The notes under the pieces are model-generated. The model was not told the DNA's origin and made no database searches. It saw nothing but the letters and a program-made list of their open reading frames with translations. Of a stretch of 9,632 bases of DNA, positions 5,708-9,632 are shown in pieces (position 1 is the stretch's first letter; each line of letters begins with the position of its first letter). This DNA is from Rubrobacter sp. (GTDB taxonomy: Bacteria; Actinomycetota; Rubrobacteria; Rubrobacterales; Rubrobacteraceae), in the NCBI GenBank assembly GCA_016781705.1, contig JADDPV010000109.1, positions 1 to 9,632 on the forward strand. Direction: 5' to 3'. The translations under genes were made by a program, and so were the position numbers.

Positions 5708-6606
5708 GCTCTTTCAGGTTCATCGACGCGCAGAAGAAGGCGGAATATCCCGTCTCGCTTTTGTGCAGGGGGCTCCGCGAGTGTCCAGAAGCGGCTACTA
5801 CGCCTGGAAGGAAGGATCGATCGCCATCGAGGAGAGCCAAGGAAGACGCCGCCGCCCTTACCGAGCGGATCAGGCAGATCCACCAGAGAAGTCGCCACAG
5901 ACCTACGGTTACGCGCGCGTGCATGTCCAAAACTGCGAGCCCTGGGCATCCGATGCGGAAGGCGACGAGTGGCGAGAGTGATGCGTCAGGTAGGTCTGCG
6001 TGGCTGCTTGCGCGGCAGGAGGAGATGCACCACCCGGCGAGAAGACCTGCACGCCATCCCGGCTCCCGATCTGCTGGTGCAACGCGAGTTCGCCGCCGCC
6101 GCAGCGCGCCCGACCGCTTGTGGATAGCCGATATCACTTACACGTCCGAACCGACGAGGGCTTCCTCCATCTCACGTTCATCCTCGACGCTTGCTCCCAC
6201 AAGTTGGTCGGTTGGTCGATGGCCTCTCATCTGCGTGTACCGAACTCGTGCTCGACGCACTGTGGAGATGGCTGTGTGGCGGCGAAAGCCCCGGGCCGGG
6301 CTGGTCCATCACACCGACCGGGGCGCTCAGTACACGGCACTCTCTTTCGGCAAGAGGCTGGAGGAGGTCGACATTGCGCTGTCGGTGAGCCGTACCGGTT
6401 CTGCTCTGGACAACGCCATGGCCGAAAGCTACGTCTCGACGCTCGAGGCGGAGGAACTGGTGGACCGTCAATCGTTTCCCCACGCGGGAGGCGGCCAAGA
6501 GTACCATCTTCGACTACACATGGAGACGTTGTTCTACAACTGGGTGAGGGGGCACTCATCGTTGGGTTATCTAAGCCCGGATGACTACGAGCACAAGCTA
6601 CAATAG
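5704..6606 (+). pseudogene. IS3-family orfB (DDE integrase/transposase), multiply frameshifted
   Basis: A GTG at 5704 starts SSFRFIDAQKKAEYPVSLLC, a typical OrfB N-terminus. The frame is lost at once (SRSGYYAWK is in another frame near 5787) and shifts several more times before the end. The catalytic regions survive as sequence: DRLWIADITYT near 6112 (first Asp), FLHLTFILDACSHKLVGWSM in a different frame, LVHHTDRGAQYTALSF near 6301 (second Asp) and NAMAESYVSTLEAE near 6415 (Glu). The last part ends HSSLGYLSPDDYEHKLQ. The pieces are conserved enough to recognise, but I count at least six frame changes, so it cannot encode an active transposase. Confidence 0.88.
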
Positions 6607-6635
6607 AGGGGGTAGCCGTAGCCTAGCAGTAGAAT

Positions 6636-6660
6636 GTCCACGGAATTGAAGTAATCCCAC
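6636..6660 (-). repeat. right inverted repeat of the IS3 element
   Basis: It begins GTCCACGGAATTG and ends AATCCCAC. It pairs with 5345-5369 (19 of 25) and lies about 30 bases after the orfB stop, the usual position for IS3. Confidence 0.8.
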
Positions 6661-6775
6661 CCGCAGGCGTGCATGATGTCATGCACGCCTGCGTCCTCCT
6701 CGATGGCGAGGACCAGAGCCGCTTGCCCTACTCGAGCTCGAATGTCCCCGCGCCCTCTACTTCCAGCCTGGGCAT
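6661..6775 (-). pseudogene. N-terminal fragment of a 2Fe-2S (plant-type) ferredoxin, truncated by the IS3 element
   Basis: On the minus strand an ATG at 6775, with GGGAG six bases before it, reads MPRLEVEGAGTFELE. Then comes an in-frame TAG where a Glu codon is expected, followed by GKR. In a shifted frame it continues LVLAIEEDAG and, after three extra bases, DIMHACG. This is the start of small 2Fe-2S ferredoxins that go on to a CxxC cluster motif, with HACGG leading to the first cluster cysteines. The similarity stops exactly at the IS3 right end, so the cysteine cluster is missing. The gene is therefore dead by insertion, nonsense mutation and frameshift. I did not find its 3' half elsewhere in the window. 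Confidence 0.65.
6662..6693. repeat. perfect 15-bp inverted repeat with a 2-base centre
   Basis: CGCAGGCGTGCATGA, then TG, then the exact reverse complement of the first arm. It starts two bases outside the IS3 end and lies inside the ferredoxin fragment. There is no T-run on either side, so it does not look like an intrinsic terminator. Part of the symmetry is due to the codons of EEDAG-DIMHACG; the extra CAT in this copy helps make it perfect. Confidence 0.85.
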
Positions 6776-6911
6776 TAGCTCTCCCTTCACGAGCGGCGCC
6801 AGAACTCCGCAATGTCACACTCGAAGGGCCTCGCAAGCGTGCCCGCCCGGGACAGGTTGCCCGGAAGACCGGTCCAGATTCACCCGAACTCACCCCTTCA
6901 CGGAAAGCCTT

Positions 6912-6920
6912 TGGCATAAT
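6912..6920 (+). promoter_or_regulatory. probable extended -10 promoter of the small ORF at 6970
   Basis: TGGCATAAT fits an extended -10 (TGn followed by a TATAAT-like hexamer), 50 bases before the GTG at 6970. No clear -35 box is seen, which extended -10 promoters tolerate. Confidence 0.35.
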
Positions 6921-6969
6921 AGCTCCTAGGTGCGGAGAGCGGTGGGGCAAACCCCATTGAGGGTTGGCG

Positions 6970-7281
6970 GTGGCGATGTCTCCGAGGATGAAAGCAGAGT
7001 CGGCGGAGCGGGAAATTTTGGGCGAGAGAGGGGAGGACCTGCCGGTGCGGAACCTGCCCAAGGTAGAGACGGTGGAGCAGGCAAGAAAGGTGCTGTTCGG
7101 GATGGACGAAGAGCAGGAGATCACGGCGGAGTCGGAGGACGAGTGGAGAGTGAGCATCAAGAAGCACAGCGATCAGGAATACAGCGCCTCGTTCGCCGAA
7201 CAAGAGACCGGAATCATCAGCCTCCACGACGCTTCCTACATCCTGCTGGAGCACGGGGATCACGACCTCTACCTCCGCTGA
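6970..7281 (+). CDS. small acidic protein of unknown function (103 aa)
   Basis: I do not recognise this family. The frame is intact, and GAGGG at 6959-6963 gives 6-base spacing to the GTG at 6970; TTG 6964 and ATG 6976 are alternatives. The N-terminal third is charged and probably flexible (MKAESAEREILGERGEDLPV). Residues from about 33 on look like a compact domain: VETVEQARKVLFGM, a Glu/Asp-rich EEQEITAESEDEW, VSIKKHSDQEYSASFAEQ, then ISLHDASYILLEHGDHDLYL. It has no Cys, signal peptide or membrane segment. The alternation of strands and one helix would suit a small alpha/beta protein. Unlike its neighbours it has no frame damage, so it may still be in use. Confidence 0.65.
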   Translation: MAMSPRMKAESAEREILGERGEDLPVRNLPKVETVEQARKVLFGMDEEQEITAESEDEWRVSIKKHSDQEYSASFAEQETGIISLHDASYILLEHGDHDLYLR

Positions 7282-7563
7282 CCCCCGGGAGCGCGTGAGC
7301 TTCCGGAGGGGATAGTGTAAACTGATTTATAGAGGTTGCGGGACGGAAGAAGAGGAGGGACGCCGCGACGGTCTACCCGTTGGCGGCACGGCACCTTGAT
7401 TGTGGGGCATGAAGCGCAGGAAACCATCACCCGCAGGCGGATTATCCTTGCCCGCGCGGGTTCGGCTCAGACAACTCTGGTAGTTCGGGCAAACCACCCG
7501 AAGAGTCCCCCCCTCTCTTCCACGGTAGCCACACTCCTGTAGCGAAAGGAAAGGGAGGAACGC
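7282..7563. other. intergenic region with a small hairpin; no gene seen
   Basis: No frame has family similarity. It contains the 10-base palindrome CCCGCGCGGG at 7451-7460 and a hairpin at 7484-7502 (TTCGGG, 7-base loop, CCCGAA). The hairpin is followed by GAGTCC rather than T's, so it is not a clear terminator. An AT-rich patch near 7317-7334 (GTGTAAACTGATTTATAG) could hold a promoter for the next ORF, but no -35 box is convincing. Confidence 0.45.
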
Positions 7564-7890
7564 ATGTCCGACGAGGAGTTCGAGGGAACAGCATTACCCG
7601 TCAAGGAGTACGGGGAACGGACCCTCAAGGTGGCCCGGCTGTACTCCCTGCTGCGCCAGGAGCGCGGCATGGAAGACCCTTGGGACATCTTGGCGCTGGC
7701 GACCTGCGCTTTCGAGCAGACACATCTCGGAGAGGGCAAGGAGTTCGTCCTGATGAACCAACAGGACATAGAAGACGTGGGGAGGCTCTTCGAACGTTCC
7801 AACACCCCCGAGGAGTTCAGGGATGGGCTCATAGAGCTCAAGGAGCGGGACCTGATCGAACGGATGGATAGGGGCGAATTCGGTTCGTAG
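7564..7890 (+). CDS. small acidic hypothetical protein (108 aa)
   Basis: The ATG at 7564 is preceded by AAGGGAGGAACGC, a strong ribosome site. The family is not recognised. The sequence looks mostly helical: RTLKVARLYSLLRQERGME, then DPWDILALATCAFEQTHLG, MNQQDIEDVGRLFERSNT and FRDGLIELKERDLIERMD. It is acidic and cytoplasmic, with a single Cys and no signal peptide. Third positions are mostly G or C and the frame is undamaged, which supports a real gene. It lies between two other unknown small genes in the same direction, separated by about 280 and 155 bases, so it is probably transcribed on its own. Confidence 0.75.
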   Translation: MSDEEFEGTALPVKEYGERTLKVARLYSLLRQERGMEDPWDILALATCAFEQTHLGEGKEFVLMNQQDIEDVGRLFERSNTPEEFRDGLIELKERDLIERMDRGEFGS

Positions 7891-8045
7891 GGAAGGACAT
7901 CGAACCCGCGCCGGGCTGCGTCGCCTAGCGTGCCTCCCTCCGACCGGGACGACTTCCTCCGGCTCTCTCCCGCGAGAAGCCCTCTCCCGAATCGCCCCGG
8001 TCGTGGAGGACAGAACACCACGTTCGTAGGGAGAAGGTGAGAAGT

Positions 8046-8315
8046 GTGACACGCCAGGACGAAAGCCGGGAAGACATAAAGCAGGCGCTCGCCGGGCTGG
8101 GATGGGAGGTTCAGGCGGACGACGAGAATACCGGCGCGATCATGGGTGGTCATGGCAAGTACCATCTGATGGTCGGCTTCGAGGGCGGAAAACCCATCTC
8201 CGTGACCATCTCCTACGTCGGCAAGGGCGGCGAGATCCTCAGCAGAAAGTGGGCGGGCGTGGAGCGTCTGCCCACCCCTCAAAGTGTCGTCCGGGTACTC
8301 TCCAGAAACGGTTAG
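8046..8315 (+). CDS. small hypothetical protein (89 aa)
   Basis: Not recognised. Two in-frame GTG starts are possible. The one at 8037 has AGGGAG only three bases away; the one at 8046 has AAGGTGAG four bases away and gives the more natural start VTRQDESREDIKQAL, so I prefer it. The rest, LGWEVQADDENTGAIMGGHG followed by YHLMVGFEGGKPISVTISYV and a closing helix TPQSVVRVLSRNG, suggests a helix, several beta strands and a helix. It has no Cys and no membrane segment. Its stop overlaps by a few bases the 3' end of the decayed coupling-protein gene on the other strand, so that pair converges with no room for a terminator. Confidence 0.68.
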   Translation: MTRQDESREDIKQALAGLGWEVQADDENTGAIMGGHGKYHLMVGFEGGKPISVTISYVGKGGEILSRKWAGVERLPTPQSVVRVLSRNG

Positions 8316-8605
8316 CGACGCGGCCGGAACGGAATACGTCGGGACCAGGCGGACGCCTTGCCTGCCCGTGCCATGGTATGTCCGTCCCGAAGGTCAGCAA
8401 CCTCCTGGGGTGTTCGGCAGCGTTCAGGTGCCCGCGCATCCAGCGGTCCAGCTTGCGCCGGGCATCGTCTGTCGTCGATCCGGATCGTGGCCGGATACTT
8501 GGTGACTTCTACTCCCTCTTTCTCGTCCATGAGGGCGGCGATGGCGTTGCCTTCCACGCCGGCGCTCATCGTAACCCCGCACCTGTTCGAGGAGGTACGG
8601 TCGTT
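8312..8605 (-). pseudogene. MmoB/DmpM-type coupling (effector) protein of a diiron monooxygenase, degraded (prmD-like)
   Basis: These small proteins bind the hydroxylase of soluble diiron monooxygenases and adjust catalysis. The minus strand shows the family N-terminal signature SSNRCGVTM (near 8593-8569), then GVEGNAIAALMDEKEGVEVT and YPATIRIDD. After that the reading fails: the expected core is replaced by RRCPAQAGPLDARAPER before a trace of the end (TPQEVADLRDGHTMARAG) appears. No proper start codon lies before SSNRCGV in this frame, which instead continues from the small-subunit gene upstream. A frame change near 8475 and a corrupted C-terminus indicate a dead gene. It follows the hydroxylase small subunit, the order seen in propane monooxygenase (prmC-prmD) clusters. 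Confidence 0.75.
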
Positions 8606-9546
8606 ATGGAACCGTGCTCGAGCCCTTGAGCCGCCGCGATGCTGTAGGGCCCCCCACTCGGCAAGCCACTCCTGCATGAGCTGCTTGTTCTCCTCGCCGT
8701 GGGCCTCGTCCTCGAGCATGTCCTTGAGTATCTCTTTGGTGTAGCTGAGGTCGCGGTCGTTGAACTCCCTCTCGCCCACGCCGATCGACGAGGGTGTCAC
8801 GGAGTCACGGTGGGGGTAGCGAACCGATCACCAATTGGCTGCGGAACAACTCGCCGACGAGCGGCTCGAAGACGATGTTGGAGGGAAGGTGGTCTCGGCC
8901 CAGTCCGTGGCGTTCATCAGCGCTCGACGTTCTCCCGCACGCCCTGCCAGGCCGGGTCTTCTATCCAGACCTGCTGGTGCACCTTTCCGTCGAACTCGCC
9001 TTTGAATATCTCGGTCAGCTCCAGGCTGTAGAGGATGTCGTCCTGGGCAGTGCGCAGCTTGTGCATGCAGTTCGCGGCTATCGCGTTGTGCATGTTGCTC
9101 AGGGTGGCCCGCTGCGCCGCCATAAAGACGTACATCCCGAGGCCTTGATCGACGACGTGCGACCAGGCGCTCACGTGCTTGGCGAGGATGGGGAGCCAGC
9201 TCTTGTTCCAGTCCTCGGATATGTTCTCGGACTTGGCGTTCTCGATGCTCTGCTGGACCTGGCGCACGGAGTTCGAGTTGTTGATGTAAATCGTCCGCTC
9301 CCACGCCTCGTTGGGCTCACGGAGTCCGTGTCAGCCCGACGATTTTATCTTCGTCCAGTTGGCGTCGTACCCGACGTCCCCATTGGGCCACCCGAGGATC
9401 CAACCTTGCTTAAGGTACTTGTTGGGGACGGACTGTACATCTAGCGTCACGTCCTCGTAACGGGTGGCCAGACGCCCCTTGAGCGTAAAGTAGTTGTAGG
9501 ACCGGCTGTCGGAGCCCGCGAACTCGACCGCGCTCGCGTCCGTCAT
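8566..9546 (-). pseudogene. diiron monooxygenase hydroxylase small (beta) subunit, degraded (prmC-like)
   Basis: The protein would be the non-catalytic subunit of a propane/phenol-type multicomponent monooxygenase. From ATG 9546 the frame reads NYFTLKGRLATRYEDVTLDV and YLKQGWILGWPNGDVGYDAN, both typical of PrmC/MimC. An in-frame TGA at 9331-9333 then replaces what is likely a Trp codon. The same frame goes on through NEAWERTIYINNSNSVRQVQ, SAWSHVVDQGLGMYVFMAAQ and MHNAIAANCMHKLRTAQDD to WQGVRENVER, where a lost base causes a stop at 8917. Further frame changes near 8885 and 8800-8825 separate NIVFEPLVGELFRSQLV from DRDLSYTKEILKDMLEDEAH and QEWLAEW. One more near 8655 precedes SIAAAQGLEHG. The sum is a full-length gene with one nonsense mutation and at least four indels. 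The large subunit would lie beyond the right edge. Confidence 0.85.
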
Positions 9547-9586
9547 GCGGATGGCGAGTATACTCCTCTCTCCCCTTCCTGCCCCT

Positions 9587-9632
9587 TCAGTCGCGCAGGC
9601 CTCCTTTCCCTTCTTCTTCGGCTGTGTACCCC
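9587..9632 (-). CDS. C-terminal end of a gene upstream of the monooxygenase small subunit (partial)
   Basis: The minus strand enters from the right edge reading GYTAEEEGKGGLRD and stops at TGA 9587-9589, 40 bases before the small-subunit ATG. Its place suggests a monooxygenase component such as the reductase or large subunit, but 14 residues do not show which. The gap contains several GGAG-like sites. Confidence 0.35.
   Translation of the reverse strand, partial: GYTAEEEGKGGLRD

Larger units (their letters stand above)
5345..6660 (+). mobile_element. IS3-family insertion sequence, both ends present, coding region decayed
   Basis: About 1.3 kb is bounded by 25-bp imperfect inverted repeats and encloses the orfA/orfB pair typical of IS3. 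If the element is trimmed by one base at each end it runs from TGGGATT to AATCCCA, which fits the TG...CA ends of this family. The three bases outside each end (TCG on the left, CCC on the right) do not match, so there is no target duplication. This fits an old insertion or a deletion next to it. The right end cuts a ferredoxin gene. Confidence 0.88.

Noticed and set aside
5343..6662. Target-site duplication of the IS3 element
   Set aside because: The flanking triplets differ (TCG and CCC, or CTC and CCG with the other end choice).
6585..7160. 191-residue minus-strand ORF
   Set aside because: Its first half is the shadow of the plus-strand gene at 6970, the middle has no family likeness, and only the DAGVHDIMHACG part is real, belonging to the ferredoxin fragment that starts at 6775.
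7484..7502. Intrinsic terminator
   Set aside because: The stem has only 6 pairs and is followed by GAGTCCCC, not by T's, on the plus strand; the minus strand lacks a T-run too.
1..9632. tRNA, rRNA or CRISPR array
   Set aside because: No T-loop GGTTCGAATCC-type motif in a tRNA context, no rRNA-like conserved stretches, and no regularly spaced direct repeats were seen on reading both strands.

Overview
The window comes from a high-GC bacterium, most likely an actinomycete-type lineage of the Rubrobacter kind. The G/C-rich third codon positions, the GTG and TTG starts, and the mix of FolE2, QueC/D/E and an actinobacterial-type diiron monooxygenase point there. This is inference: no rRNA or other marker gene is present.

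Layout. 1-400: end of an unrecognised ORF and a C-terminal scrap of a staphylococcal-nuclease-like protein. 360-1276 (minus): decayed IS630-family transposase, lacking its N-terminal part, that runs up to the folE2 stop codon. 1277-2116 (minus): intact folE2. 2324-4974 (plus): queC, a broken 5' stub of queD, an endonuclease gene, a complete queD and queE. 4975-5344: unassigned. 5345-6660: IS3-family element with both inverted repeats identified but with orfA and orfB heavily frameshifted. 6661-6775 (minus): N-terminal fragment of a 2Fe-2S ferredoxin cut off at the IS3 end. 6970-8315 (plus): three small intact ORFs of unknown function. 8312-9587 (minus): decayed coupling-protein and small-hydroxylase-subunit genes of a soluble diiron (propane/phenol-type) monooxygenase, then the tail of one more upstream gene.

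How the genes work together. FolE2 (GTP to dihydroneopterin triphosphate), QueD (to 6-carboxytetrahydropterin), QueE (to 7-carboxy-7-deazaguanine) and QueC (to preQ0) make a complete preQ0 pathway, as two divergent units. Every gene of this pathway is intact, whereas the mobile elements, ferredoxin and monooxygenase genes around it are all broken.

The most interesting object lies inside the que operon. The original queD, 2 bp after queC, is cut right after its His-Gly-His-Asn motif. About 820 bp follow that encode a Vsr-like (EDxHD-type) homing endonuclease with two zinc knuckles and a NUMOD3-like segment, now broken by one in-frame TGA. The endonuclease reads straight into a second, complete queD. 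The first 31 codons of that queD have clearly lower GC3 than the rest of the same gene. I read this as a homing-endonuclease cassette that brought its own replacement 5' exon, displaced the resident one, and kept queD working.
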